DNA from: JAADDG01 sp964450755
Lineage (GTDB): Bacteria; Campylobacterota; Campylobacteria; Campylobacterales; JAADDG01
Length of the DNA: 50,988 nucleotides
Direction: 5' to 3'
NCBI GenBank assembly: GCA_964450755.1
Contig: CAYVDJ010000056.1
Coordinates: 1 to 50,988, forward strand
Part shown: piece by piece, positions 15,640 to 24,660 of the stretch
Numbering within the stretch: the first letter of the stretch is position 1
How the letters are laid out: each line of letters starts with the position of its first letter
Translations under genes and position numbers: made by a program
Notes under the pieces: generated by a model
What the model was told of the DNA's origin: nothing
What the model saw: the letters and a program-made list of their open reading frames with translations, nothing else
Databases searched by the model: none

Positions 15640-16430
15640 AAAAAGTTCTATTACTAACAGTTATGACAATGGCACTTTTCGGAGTGGAGTTAAAACTTTC
15701 AGGTACCGTTATATCGGATAACCAGAAGATGATAACAAGCCGTTATATGGGTTTTGTCAAAGAGGTGAGAGCAAGTGAGGGAGAGAGGGTTAAAAAAGGA
15801 CAAATCCTTTATATCATAGACTCAAAAGAGATAGACAGCGCAAAATCTCAGGTAGAGTTGGCGATACAACAGGCAAAACTGTCTTTACAGATGTATCAAA
15901 GCCAATATACAAATGTTTTATTGAATCTTGACAGAAACAGAAGATTGTATAAAAAAGATATGGTTTCAAAATATCAGCTTGAAACTTTGGAACTTGCCGA
16001 GAAAAACCTGAAAGATATGGTTGATATGGCAAAAAAGCAGGTAGCCCAGGCAAAAGCAAAATTGCAGGAAGTTTTAAATCAGTATAATTATCTCAAAATC
16101 AAAGCTCCAAATGACGGAGTAATTGTCATGAAAAGCATAAATGCAGGTGAGATGGCAATGCCCGGAATGCCGGCAATGATATTGACTGATCTTAGCAAAC
16201 TGAAAATCAGTGCCGAAATTGCAGAGAGCAATCTAAAAGATATCAAACTGAATATGCCAGTGTCGGTATCTGTTCCTTCCATCTCTTTAAACACGACAGG
16301 GAAAATCAGTGCTATTATTCCAAGTTCAAACCCTATGACACACTCTTTTAAAATCAAAATATCTTTTGATAAACAGCAAAAGTCAGTTTATCCCGGCATG
16401 TATTCCCAAATCAGCATAAACGCAAGATAG
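15636..16430 (+). CDS. RND efflux periplasmic adaptor (membrane fusion protein)
   Basis: This 264-residue protein has an N-terminal signal (about 1-16). It has the two lipoyl half-motifs GFVKEVRASEGERVKKGQIL and YLKIKAPNDGVIVMKSINAG, separated by an alpha-helical hairpin (about 65-150), then a beta-barrel domain (about 185-255). It bridges TolC and the RND permease. It is short for the family (usually 330-400 residues), lacking most of the membrane-proximal domain. It overlaps the TolC gene by four bases and lies nine bases before the permease. Confidence 0.9.
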   Translation: MKKVLLLTVMTMALFGVELKLSGTVISDNQKMITSRYMGFVKEVRASEGERVKKGQILYIIDSKEIDSAKSQVELAIQQAKLSLQMYQSQYTNVLLNLDRNRRLYKKDMVSKYQLETLELAEKNLKDMVDMAKKQVAQAKAKLQEVLNQYNYLKIKAPNDGVIVMKSINAGEMAMPGMPAMILTDLSKLKISAEIAESNLKDIKLNMPVSVSVPSISLNTTGKISAIIPSSNPMTHSFKIKISFDKQQKSVYPGMYSQISINAR

Positions 16431-16438
16431 GATAAGAT

Positions 16439-18058
16439 ATGAAAAAGAGTTATGAGCCAAAAGATATAGCCGGAAAACTGGCAAAAGGCTTTTTACACAA
16501 TCCTTTGACACCTCTTCTTGGAATCTTTTTGCTTCTTATAGGATATCTCTCACTTGAGATTACTCCACGAGAAGAAGATCCGCAAATAGAGATAAGCGGC
16601 GGTACGATCATAGTCGCACTTCCGGGAGCTACTCCCAAAGAGGTTGAAAATGTTATCATAAAGCCTTTGGAGAGAAAGATAAGAGAGATAAAAGGAGTTG
16701 AACATATTTACGGAATTGCCGCCAAAAATGTCGGTATCGTCAATGTGATGTACTATATCGGTGAGGACAGAGAGAGTTCAAATCTGAAACTTTATGACAA
16801 AGTTATGCAAAATATGGATAAACTTCCAAAAAATGCGATGCCTCCTTTGGTCAAGCCTTTTGATATAGATATAGATGTTCCTATTATGAGTGTGGCGTTT
16901 TATTCAAAAGATCCCAAAAAAGTCAATCAGGTGGATCTCTTTAAAAAGGTAAGGGATATCCAGTATGAGATAAACAAGATAGAGTATGTTGCCAAAACCA
17001 CTTTGAAAGGTGCGAAAAAAGAGCAGTACAATGTAGAGGTGGATTTGGGAAAACTCTCCGGTTTTCATCTCTCATTGGGACAGATTGTCAATGCTCTTAA
17101 ATCCCTCGCCACAAGTGTTCCCGATGTAAAAGACAAAACAAAAGACAATAAACTTGTAGTTTTTGGCGTAAAAAACGCAATAGAGAGCGCAGATGATCTT
17201 AGAAATGTTATCGTTGCCCAGTACATGGGATCTCCTATCTATCTAAAAGATGTGGCAAAGGTAGAAGTGGGATATGATATACAAAATTATCAAAGTGCGA
17301 AAATAAGTTTCAAACAAAATGACAAATTTACTCCTGTTGTCGATCAGGTTACTTTGACTATTGCAAAACTCAAAGGCACAAATGCCGTTTTTATAGCTGA
17401 TGATGTAGTCAAAAAGTTAAATGAGTATAAAGCCGAACTTGAAAAAGAGGGTATAGGATATATCGTAACAAGAAATTACGGAGAAAGAGCAAACAAAGCT
17501 GTAAACGAACTTGTTTTTCATCTTCTTATATCTATCGTTATTATCGCTATTTTGCTTGTTTTTGTTCTTGGGTGGAGAGAGTCTTTGATCGTTACCTTTA
17601 CGGTACCGGCGATTTTTGCGATAACTCTCTTTATAGCCTATATGACCGGTCAGACGATAAACCGTATCACTCTTTTTGCATTTTTGCTCAGTCTGGGGCT
17701 TTTGGTTGATGCGGCGATTATCGTTATAGAGAACATCCACAGACATCTTCATGAACATGATGCGGTAGATAAAGATATGGATGACATTATGGTAGAGGCA
17801 ACCGATGAGATAGGCGCACCTACAAATATAGCTACAATCGCTATTATTTTGACAATGGTTCCTATGGCGTTTGTCGGACAGATGATGGGGCAGTTTATGA
17901 AACCTATTCCCCAAAATGTTCCGGTAGCCTTGTTTGCATCTTTGGTTATAGCTTATATTTTTACTCCTTATCTTGCAAGGAAACTTTTGAAAAAACCTAA
18001 ACTTCATCACCACAAACACCATTTTCAACATGATGCAAGTTCCAAAGGAGACAAATAA
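16439..18058 (+). CDS. RND efflux permease, N-terminal half
   Basis: These 539 residues match the first half of an RND pump (normally about 1,030-1,100 residues): TM1 (about 22-40), the large porter loop (about 41-355), and TM2-TM6 (about 357-520). The chain ends in a His-rich tail (LHHHKHHFQHD). In TM4, LLVDAAIIVIENI keeps D424, but the second Asp of the usual DD proton-relay pair is A425. The stop codon TAA (18056-18058) overlaps the ATG of the second half by one base. A ribosome site AAAGGAG just before it shows that the split is a true gene organisation. The substrate is unknown, either hydrophobic compounds or a metal. Confidence 0.9.
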   Translation: MKKSYEPKDIAGKLAKGFLHNPLTPLLGIFLLLIGYLSLEITPREEDPQIEISGGTIIVALPGATPKEVENVIIKPLERKIREIKGVEHIYGIAAKNVGIVNVMYYIGEDRESSNLKLYDKVMQNMDKLPKNAMPPLVKPFDIDIDVPIMSVAFYSKDPKKVNQVDLFKKVRDIQYEINKIEYVAKTTLKGAKKEQYNVEVDLGKLSGFHLSLGQIVNALKSLATSVPDVKDKTKDNKLVVFGVKNAIESADDLRNVIVAQYMGSPIYLKDVAKVEVGYDIQNYQSAKISFKQNDKFTPVVDQVTLTIAKLKGTNAVFIADDVVKKLNEYKAELEKEGIGYIVTRNYGERANKAVNELVFHLLISIVIIAILLVFVLGWRESLIVTFTVPAIFAITLFIAYMTGQTINRITLFAFLLSLGLLVDAAIIVIENIHRHLHEHDAVDKDMDDIMVEATDEIGAPTNIATIAIILTMVPMAFVGQMMGQFMKPIPQNVPVALFASLVIAYIFTPYLARKLLKKPKLHHHKHHFQHDASSKGDK

Positions 18059-19749
18059 TGAAATTCCTTGAAGATTTTGTTTATTCTATTTTAGGAAACA
18101 GAAGTAAAAAAACTCTGGTTTTGATATTAACCCTGATAGCTTTTATCGGTTCTGTGATGATGCTGCCTACAAAGATGGTTTTGGCAAAGATGCTTCCGGG
18201 TAAAAGTGCCAATACCTTTTCTGTTTATGTGGATGCTCCAAGCGGTAGTTCTATCGAAGAGACAAAAAAGATCAGTGAATGTGTTGTCAATATTCTCAAA
18301 AAAGAGAAAGAGGTAACAGATGTGGAGGTCTTCTTAGGACAGGGTGCGCCTCTTGATTATGCGGGATTGGTGAAAGGCTCTTCTTTGAAAAGAGGGGAGA
18401 ATGTAGCCGAACTTGTTGTAAACCTGACTGACAAACATCACAGAGAAGAGAAATCTTTTGATATGGTTCAAAGACTAAGACCTGTTATACAGTCAAAATG
18501 TCAGCCTTTAAAGAAAGGTACGAATATCAAGATGATAGAACAACCAGCCGGTCCTCCGACTCTGGCTTCTATCGTTGTAGAGCTGTACGGTAATAATATC
18601 TGGTCGATGAGAAAACTTGCCGATAGAATATCTGCTATCTTGAAAAAGACAAAAGGTCTTGTTGATGTGGATATTATGGAAGATGAGATTTTCAGCAGAT
18701 ACCGACTTAAAGTCAATAAAGAAAAACTTATCAGATCCGCTCTTTCGATAGAGCAGATCAATCAAATCCTCTATCTTGCATTTGAAGGGATGGTAGTTGC
18801 TGCCAAAAACAGCGAAAATTCTCCTGATCAGATACCTATATTTCTGGTTTTGAGTGATGAAAGTAAAAAACTTGACGAATTTTCAAAAAATGATCTTGTA
18901 AGTAAACTCTCCTCTTTGAAACTGATGAATCAAAAAGGTATGATGGTTCCCGTCAGTGAAGTTGTAGATGTGATAGAAACCAAAAACAATCCTGTAATAA
19001 TGCATAAAAATCTAAGAAGAATGATAAATATTATCGCCGAAACGGATAAAGTTTCACAGGTCTATCCTCTTTTGGATGCAAGAGATGTTATGTTAAAAGA
19101 GCTGAGTGATGAGTATAAAGTGGAAAAAGTTGAAGGAATGTCAACTTATATGTTTGATCTTAAACTAACCGATAAAAAGAGCGGTGAACATTATCTCATC
19201 AGATGGGATGGTGAGATGAAAGTAACACTGGATACTTTCAGAGATCTCGGAGGTGCATTTATTGCCGCTTTGGTTTTGATATTTTTACTGATGGTTGTTT
19301 ATTATAAAAGTTTCTCTCTAAGCGGAATTGTTTTGTTGGGAAGTTTTTTATCTATCATCGGTGTAATTGTAGGACATTGGCTGATGGATCTTTTTACAAA
19401 AGACACATTCTTTTTAACGGCGACATCACTTATAGGGTTTATCGCTTTGATGGGTATCAGTTCAAGAAACTCACTTTTACTTATCGATTTTGCAAAATCT
19501 TTGATGAAAGATAAAGGATTTGATAAACAAAAAGCAATTGCCATAGCAAGTGCAACAAGAGCCAAGCCCATCTTTTTAACGGCTGCGGCTATTATTTTGG
19601 CAAGTACGCTTTTGGCAACCGATCCGATTTTTGGCGGTCTTGGAGTTGCGTTGATATTCGGTACTGTTGCAGCGGTTGCCGTTTCACTGATATTTGTTCC
19701 CGTGCTTATGCATAATGCAAAAGCTATGGATATAGAAGAAGAAAATTAA
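18058..19749 (+). CDS. RND efflux permease, C-terminal half
   Basis: These 563 residues correspond to TM7-TM12 and the second porter loop. TM7 is about 18-36, the periplasmic loop about 40-395 (DAPSGSSIEETKKISE is typical after TM7), then TM8-TM12 (about 398-555). In TM10, GISSRNSLLLIDF places R470 where HAE-1 pumps have the essential lysine (K940 in AcrB). It must assemble with the upstream half to rebuild the 12-TM protomer. Coupling through TAATG should give near-equal amounts. The substrate is not predictable. Confidence 0.9.
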   Translation: MKFLEDFVYSILGNRSKKTLVLILTLIAFIGSVMMLPTKMVLAKMLPGKSANTFSVYVDAPSGSSIEETKKISECVVNILKKEKEVTDVEVFLGQGAPLDYAGLVKGSSLKRGENVAELVVNLTDKHHREEKSFDMVQRLRPVIQSKCQPLKKGTNIKMIEQPAGPPTLASIVVELYGNNIWSMRKLADRISAILKKTKGLVDVDIMEDEIFSRYRLKVNKEKLIRSALSIEQINQILYLAFEGMVVAAKNSENSPDQIPIFLVLSDESKKLDEFSKNDLVSKLSSLKLMNQKGMMVPVSEVVDVIETKNNPVIMHKNLRRMINIIAETDKVSQVYPLLDARDVMLKELSDEYKVEKVEGMSTYMFDLKLTDKKSGEHYLIRWDGEMKVTLDTFRDLGGAFIAALVLIFLLMVVYYKSFSLSGIVLLGSFLSIIGVIVGHWLMDLFTKDTFFLTATSLIGFIALMGISSRNSLLLIDFAKSLMKDKGFDKQKAIAIASATRAKPIFLTAAAIILASTLLATDPIFGGLGVALIFGTVAAVAVSLIFVPVLMHNAKAMDIEEEN

Positions 19750-19774
19750 TACATTAAAATAATTAGGAGAATTT

Positions 19775-20338
19775 ATGGCATCATATTCAATGGGTGATCT
19801 AAAAAAAGGTTTGAAGATAGAGTTAAACGGTATTCCTTATAAAATAGTGGAATACCAGCATGTAAAACCGGGTAAAGGTGCGGCATTTGTCAGAGTCAAG
19901 ATAAAATCCTATCTAAACGGTAAAGTAATCGAAAAAACTTTTCATGCGGGTGATAAGTGTGAACAACCCAATCTTGAACAAAAGACTATGCAGTATCTTT
20001 ATGATGACGGTGAAAATCTTCAGTTTATGGATAATAATACTTATGATCAGATCGGTCTTAGCAAAGAACAGGTCGGAGATAATGTAAAATGGCTGATAGA
20101 CGGAATGAATGTGGATATTCTGTTTCATAACGGCAAAGCGATCAGTGTTGAAGTTCCTGCAACGGTGGAGTTAAAGATCGTCGATACTCCTCCAAATTTC
20201 AAAGGTGATTCACAAGGCGGTAAAAAACCGGCAACTTTGGAAAGCGGAGCGGTTGTTCAGATACCTTTTCATGTACTTGAAGGTGATATTATAAAAGTAG
20301 ATACAGTAAGAGGAGAATACCTCGAAAAAGTGAAATAA
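19775..20338 (+). CDS. efp: Translation elongation factor P
   Basis: This 187-residue protein rescues ribosomes stalled at polyproline. It has the KOW-like N-domain with K34 in KPGKGAAFVRVK, the lysine that EpmA modifies in many bacteria, and the two OB domains ending in VRGEYLEK. AGGAG precedes the ATG, 25 bases after the RND operon. A DJ-1-type gene follows 10 bases later. Confidence 0.97.
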   Translation: MASYSMGDLKKGLKIELNGIPYKIVEYQHVKPGKGAAFVRVKIKSYLNGKVIEKTFHAGDKCEQPNLEQKTMQYLYDDGENLQFMDNNTYDQIGLSKEQVGDNVKWLIDGMNVDILFHNGKAISVEVPATVELKIVDTPPNFKGDSQGGKKPATLESGAVVQIPFHVLEGDIIKVDTVRGEYLEKVK

Positions 20339-20348
20339 GGAGGATAAA

Positions 20349-20903
20349 ATGGCAAAGATTTTAGTTCCTTTGGCGGAAGGTTTTGAAGAGATAGAGGCTA
20401 TATCGATCATCGATGTTTTAAAAAGGGCAGGGATTGAAGTAACCGTAGCAGGACTTGAGAGCAAAGAGGTAACAGGTGCGTATGCAAAAATCCCTGTGAT
20501 AGCGGATACTCTTTTGAAAGATGTCAATATAGATGAGTATGATATGATGGTGTTGCCGGGTGGTTTGCCCGGAGCCGAATATCTGGCTAAAAGTGATCTT
20601 GTAAAAGAACTTTTAAGAAAAATGGATGAAAAAAACAAAATGGTAGGTGCTATCTGTGCTGCTCCGTGGGCATTGAATGAAGCCGGAGTTTTGAAAGAAA
20701 AATATACCTGTTATCCCTCTTTTGAAGCAAATATAAAAGAAGAGGGTTATACCTCTTCCCAAAAAGTGGTAACGGATCAAAATGTTATGACTTCAAGAGG
20801 ACCTGCTACGGCGATCTGTTTTGCTTTGGAAATCGTTAAAAAATTTGCTGGTGAAGAGACATATAACAATCTTAAAGCAGGTCTTTTGGCAGATTACTGC
20901 TAA
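20349..20903 (+). CDS. DJ-1/PfpI family protein (YajL/DJ-1-like)
   Basis: This 184-residue cytosolic protein has the nucleophile elbow GAICAAPWAL with C103 and the partner glutamate E16 in EGFEEIEAISIIDVL, as in human DJ-1 (E18/C106). Members act as stress chaperones or glyoxalase/deglycase-type enzymes; the exact activity is disputed. AAGGAGG lies just before the ATG. It is the second gene after efp and ends at a strong hairpin. Confidence 0.92.
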   Translation: MAKILVPLAEGFEEIEAISIIDVLKRAGIEVTVAGLESKEVTGAYAKIPVIADTLLKDVNIDEYDMMVLPGGLPGAEYLAKSDLVKELLRKMDEKNKMVGAICAAPWALNEAGVLKEKYTCYPSFEANIKEEGYTSSQKVVTDQNVMTSRGPATAICFALEIVKKFAGEETYNNLKAGLLADYC

Positions 20904-20906
20904 ATT

Positions 20907-20944
20907 TTTAAAGATACATCGCATATTTGGGATGTATCTTTAAA
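20907..20944 (+). terminator. Hairpin after the DJ-1-like gene
   Basis: A perfect 14-bp stem (20907-20920/20931-20944) with a 10-base loop lies directly after the stop codon. The T-tract is within the stem rather than after it. It probably ends the efp transcript. The following 140 bases up to the next hairpin hold no gene. Confidence 0.6.
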
Positions 20945-21086
20945 ATAAAAAGTCAAATAAATTTTATAAAGAATTAAATTCTTAACTATAAAATAAATAG
21001 AAAATTTACACTAATTTTTTACAAATAGTTTAATTAATTTTTGGTTACTATACCTTATTGAGAGTTTATTCGTTCCATTTCGCTCT

Positions 21087-21121
21087 AAAAAGGAAAAGTT
21101 TTCTATTATCTTTTCCTTTTT
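21087..21121 (-). terminator. Terminator of the cysS-to-sixA operon
   Basis: The inverted repeat AAAAAGGAAAAG (21087-21098) and CTTTTCCTTTTT (21110-21121) overlaps the stop of the sixA-like gene. Read on the minus strand it gives a stem ending in a T5 run. Confidence 0.55.
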
Positions 21122-21620
21122 ATTTTTTAATAATTTTTTTGGGATACTCAAAGAAGAGAACTTTTCTTTTGCTCTCATCAATATATTTCCATGAATTTGT
21201 ATCAAATCTGATAGCACCTATTGCAGAGGTCGGCATATTGACAGAATCTTTGCCGCTGAGATAACAAAAGAGTTCGGAAATTGCAGGATTGTGATTGATT
21301 ATCAGGATACTGTTTAGACTGTTATCCAGACTTTTTATATAGTTTAACAGTTTTGCAAAACTTGTTAAATAGAGTTTTTCCTCTTTGATAATTTTATCTT
21401 TTGGGCAGTTTAGCTCTTTTGCTATGATTTTTGCTGTTTTATAGGCTCTTTTGGCAAAACTTGAGATTATAAGATCAGGTTTTACCTCTTTTTGTTTTAA
21501 TCGTTTACCCATCAGGGGAGCGTCTCTTTTACCCCTTTTATTTAAAGGTCTTTCAAAATCCCTAAGACTCGGATCTTTCCAGCTTGATTTTGCGTGTCTC
21601 ATTAAATATAGCTGTTTCAC
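21120..21620 (-). CDS. SixA-like histidine phosphatase
   Basis: This 166-residue protein is of the histidine-phosphatase (RHG) superfamily. The phospho-accepting H9 is in MRHAKSSW, R58 in SSFAKRAYKTA, and the second catalytic H110 in IINHNPAISE. SixA dephosphorylates phosphohistidine on phosphotransfer proteins; the target here is unknown. The ATG at 21620 lies 59 bases inside the end of rmuC. The alternative ATG six codons later would cut into the RHG motif strand, so the overlap is probably real. Confidence 0.88.
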   Translation of the reverse strand: MKQLYLMRHAKSSWKDPSLRDFERPLNKRGKRDAPLMGKRLKQKEVKPDLIISSFAKRAYKTAKIIAKELNCPKDKIIKEEKLYLTSFAKLLNYIKSLDNSLNSILIINHNPAISELFCYLSGKDSVNMPTSAIGAIRFDTNSWKYIDESKRKVLFFEYPKKIIKK

Positions 21621-22905
21621 TGCTTTTCTCCTCCAATTGTTCTAAAAAATTTTTTGATACCTCTTTTTGACTGAAAACTCCATGCATATTTTTAAGTTCC
21701 AAGGATCTTTTTACCAAACTTCCTTTACCGTTTGAGAGTCTTTTTAATGCCTCATCATAACTGTTATGTGCTTTATCAAGCTGAATACCTATATTTTGCA
21801 TACTTTGCATAAAACCTACAAATTTATCGTATAAATCTCCCGCTTTTTTTGCTATCAGTTTTGCATTTTGGTTTTGGTACTCATGTCTCCATATATTTTC
21901 TATCGTTCTTAAAGTTGCCAAAAGAGTAGTTGGAGAAACAAGGATGATATTTTGTCTCTGCGCTCTTAAAAAGAGTTCATTGTCTTCTTTTATTGCCGCT
22001 GTAAATGCGCCCTCTATCGGAATAAACATCAATACAAAATCAAGAGTGTTTAATTCAAGTTCCTGATATTTTTTTTGGGAAAGCTCTTTTAAATGGATAT
22101 ATACGGAGTTCATATGTTCATTAAGCGCTTTTTGTTTCTCGTTCTCATCTTTTGTATTAAAATATCTCTCATAAGCTTTCAGTGAAACTTTGGAGTCGAT
22201 GATAACGGTTCTGTTTTTGGGAAGTCTGATGATAACATCGGGACGATAGGTTTTATCATTTTTCTTTTTCATGCTCAATTGTATCTCATACTCTCTTCCC
22301 TCCTCAAGTCCGGATTCTTCAAGAATCTTCTCAAGGATCATCTCTCCCCATGCACCTTGAATCTGGCTGTTTCCCTTTAAAGCGTCAGTCAGATTGGAGG
22401 CATCTTCACTTAGGCGATTGTTTAATTCTCTCAATTTTTCTATCTCTTTGGTGAGTGAAAATCTCTCTTTTGACTCCTCTTCTATTTTGTAATAAAAGTT
22501 TTTTATCTCCTCTTCAAGCGGTTTTACAAGAAAAGTGATATTTTTGATTCCCTCTTTTTCAAATCTCTCATTCTCTTTTTCCAGAATTTCTCTTGAGATA
22601 TTTTCAAATTCCATTTTCATTTTTTCTTTGATATCTCTTTCGATATCCAGTTTCTCTTTAAGAGTAGCGCTTTTGATTTTTACATTTTCATACTCACTGC
22701 CCAATCTTTTTAGTTCCTCTTTTAACTCTTCTCTCTCCTCTTTTATATCTGTGAGATGTTTCTCTTTTTCTTCCAAAATCTCTTTGACTTTCTGTGCTAT
22801 CTCCAAAGTCCTTTTTTTATTCAGATAAACAAATATCAAAGAAGATACGAATACTCCCAAAGATATTCCCAAAACAAAGTAAATTATCGATTCTTCTATT
22901 ACCAT
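21562..22905 (-). CDS. rmuC: RmuC-family protein
   Basis: This 447-residue protein has an N-terminal membrane anchor (about 8-28), a long coiled coil (about 30-165) and the RmuC core domain (about 185-380) with the PD-(D/E)XK-like DVIIRLPKNRTVIIDSKVS (nuclease D and DSK). RmuC was linked to limiting DNA inversions and is predicted to be a nuclease of the PD-(D/E)XK superfamily. It lies 45 bases after the ABC exporter and overlaps the sixA-like gene by 59 bases. Confidence 0.93.
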   Translation of the reverse strand: MVIEESIIYFVLGISLGVFVSSLIFVYLNKKRTLEIAQKVKEILEEKEKHLTDIKEEREELKEELKRLGSEYENVKIKSATLKEKLDIERDIKEKMKMEFENISREILEKENERFEKEGIKNITFLVKPLEEEIKNFYYKIEEESKERFSLTKEIEKLRELNNRLSEDASNLTDALKGNSQIQGAWGEMILEKILEESGLEEGREYEIQLSMKKKNDKTYRPDVIIRLPKNRTVIIDSKVSLKAYERYFNTKDENEKQKALNEHMNSVYIHLKELSQKKYQELELNTLDFVLMFIPIEGAFTAAIKEDNELFLRAQRQNIILVSPTTLLATLRTIENIWRHEYQNQNAKLIAKKAGDLYDKFVGFMQSMQNIGIQLDKAHNSYDEALKRLSNGKGSLVKRSLELKNMHGVFSQKEVSKNFLEQLEEKSSETAIFNETRKIKLERSES

Positions 22906-22950
22906 TTTTATACTTTCTATTTTATGGATTTTGTCAAATTTTTTGAGGGA

Positions 22951-24660
22951 TTATAAATTTTTCACTTTTTTATACTCTTCGCACTCTTTTAAAAGCTTCT
23001 CTTCATCCCCTTCACAGACTATTTTACCATGTTTTAGCAAAAGAATCCTGTTACAGCTTTTGATGGTTGAGAGTCTGTGGGCGATGACAAAAGTTATCCT
23101 CTCTTTTTTCAGGTTTTCCAAAGCCAAAGTGATTTTTTGTTCACTCTCTCTGTCAAGAGCGCTTGTTGCTTCATCAAGTATCAGGATTTTCGGATTTTTG
23201 TATATCGCTCTTGCTATGGCTATCCTCTGTCTTTGACCGCCTGATAGATTGGCGCCAAATTCGTTGATTTTGGTGTGGATACCATCTTTCATATCTTTTA
23301 TAAAATCCCACGCATTTGCCTCTTTTAGCGCCTCTATCACCTTTTGCTCGTCTATTTTATTTCCGTATGCGACATTTGCGGCTACCGTATCGTTAAAGAT
23401 ATAGATTCTTTGTGTTACGATAGAGATGTTGTTTCTCAGACTTTTTAGTTTATACTCTTTGATGTTTGTTTGATTGATAGATATCTTCCCTTCGTTTGGA
23501 TCATAAAATCTCAAAATGAGATTGACTATCGAGCTTTTTCCTCCTCCGCTGTCTCCTATGAGAGCGATGCTCTCTCCCTTTTTTGCTTCAAACGATATAT
23601 CTTTCAAAGCCACTTTTTCACCGTATTTTAGTTTGATATGTTCAAATTTTATGCTTTTTATATCCTCATCAGGGTTTTTATCACCCTCTTTTATATCGCT
23701 TTTTTTATCGATGATGGAAAATATCCTCTCACTTGCCGCTACGGCATCTTGCATTTTGTTGTATAAAGATGAAATCCTTTTTATAGGTGTATATAGCATA
23801 AAAAGAGCGGCGGTAAAAGAGAAAAAACTTCCGACTGTCATTTTGTCCTCTATCACTTCACTTCCGCCAACGATGATCACAACTGCTACTGCCACCGCTC
23901 CCAAAGTTTCCATCATCGGACTTACAAGTTCGTTTGTTTTTATTCCTTTTAGATTGTAATGAAAATATTTTTCATTATCCTCTTCAAACCTTCTGAGTTC
24001 AAATTTTTCCGCTGCATTTGCCTTTATGATCTCCACATTGTTAAATATCTCACTGAGTCTTGCTGTCAGATCGGAGATTTTCTCCTGTGATTTGTGGGAG
24101 ATTTTTTTCATCTTTTTGGCAAGTTTGGAAAGAGGCCAAAGAGCCAAAGGAAGGATGACAAGCGCAAAAAATGAGAGTTTCGGACTCAAAAATATCACAT
24201 ATCCCAAAAGAGCCAAAATCGTAAGAGCCTCTCTTGCCATTTCGGGGATCATATTTGATACGACTGCTCTTATGCGTTCTATATCGTTTATACTTCTGCT
24301 TATAAGCTCTCCGCTTCTGAAGGTATGGAAAAAAGATATATCAAGACTTAGCATATTTTCAAGCATTCTGTTTCTGATTCTTTTTACGATATCCTGCCCT
24401 ATAAAAGCGGTATAGTAGATCTGTATAAACTTTCCGGCTCCTTTTGCAAAATAGACAATGACAACCGCAAAAGGAAGGATATATAAAAGATGTTCGTTTT
24501 TTTCTATAAAGATTTTATCCATAACCGGTTTTATCAGATATGCGGTTGCGGCACTTCCTCCTGCCGCAAAGATCATTCCGATTATGGCAATGGAAAATTG
24601 GCGGATATAATCCTTGAAGTACGGGGAAAAGCGTTTGAATATAAGTTTTAGATCCTTCAT
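22951..24660 (-). CDS. msbA: MsbA-like ABC exporter (fused TMD-NBD)
   Basis: This protein of about 569 residues has six TM helices (about 1-305) and an ABC domain with Walker A GDSGGGKSS, signature LSGGQRQR, Walker B ILILDEATSALD and the H-loop IAHRLST. In this size class and with this helix pattern it most likely flips lipid A-core; another lipid or peptide export role is possible. I chose ATG 24660, which overlaps the cysS stop as ATGA, over the longer TTG at 24675. The cysS-msbA order suggests co-transcription. Confidence 0.88.
   Translation of the reverse strand: MKDLKLIFKRFSPYFKDYIRQFSIAIIGMIFAAGGSAATAYLIKPVMDKIFIEKNEHLLYILPFAVVIVYFAKGAGKFIQIYYTAFIGQDIVKRIRNRMLENMLSLDISFFHTFRSGELISRSINDIERIRAVVSNMIPEMAREALTILALLGYVIFLSPKLSFFALVILPLALWPLSKLAKKMKKISHKSQEKISDLTARLSEIFNNVEIIKANAAEKFELRRFEEDNEKYFHYNLKGIKTNELVSPMMETLGAVAVAVVIIVGGSEVIEDKMTVGSFFSFTAALFMLYTPIKRISSLYNKMQDAVAASERIFSIIDKKSDIKEGDKNPDEDIKSIKFEHIKLKYGEKVALKDISFEAKKGESIALIGDSGGGKSSIVNLILRFYDPNEGKISINQTNIKEYKLKSLRNNISIVTQRIYIFNDTVAANVAYGNKIDEQKVIEALKEANAWDFIKDMKDGIHTKINEFGANLSGGQRQRIAIARAIYKNPKILILDEATSALDRESEQKITLALENLKKERITFVIAHRLSTIKSCNRILLLKHGKIVCEGDEEKLLKECEEYKKVKNL

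Noticed and set aside
17417..18031. 204-codon minus-strand frame inside the RND gene
   Set aside because: It is antisense to a strongly conserved membrane domain, and its composition reflects the complementary codons.
18050..18062. Frameshift or assembly error as the cause of the RND split
   Set aside because: The first frame ends in TAA overlapping an ATG, with a proper AAAGGAG seven bases ahead. A random indel would be unlikely to create that.
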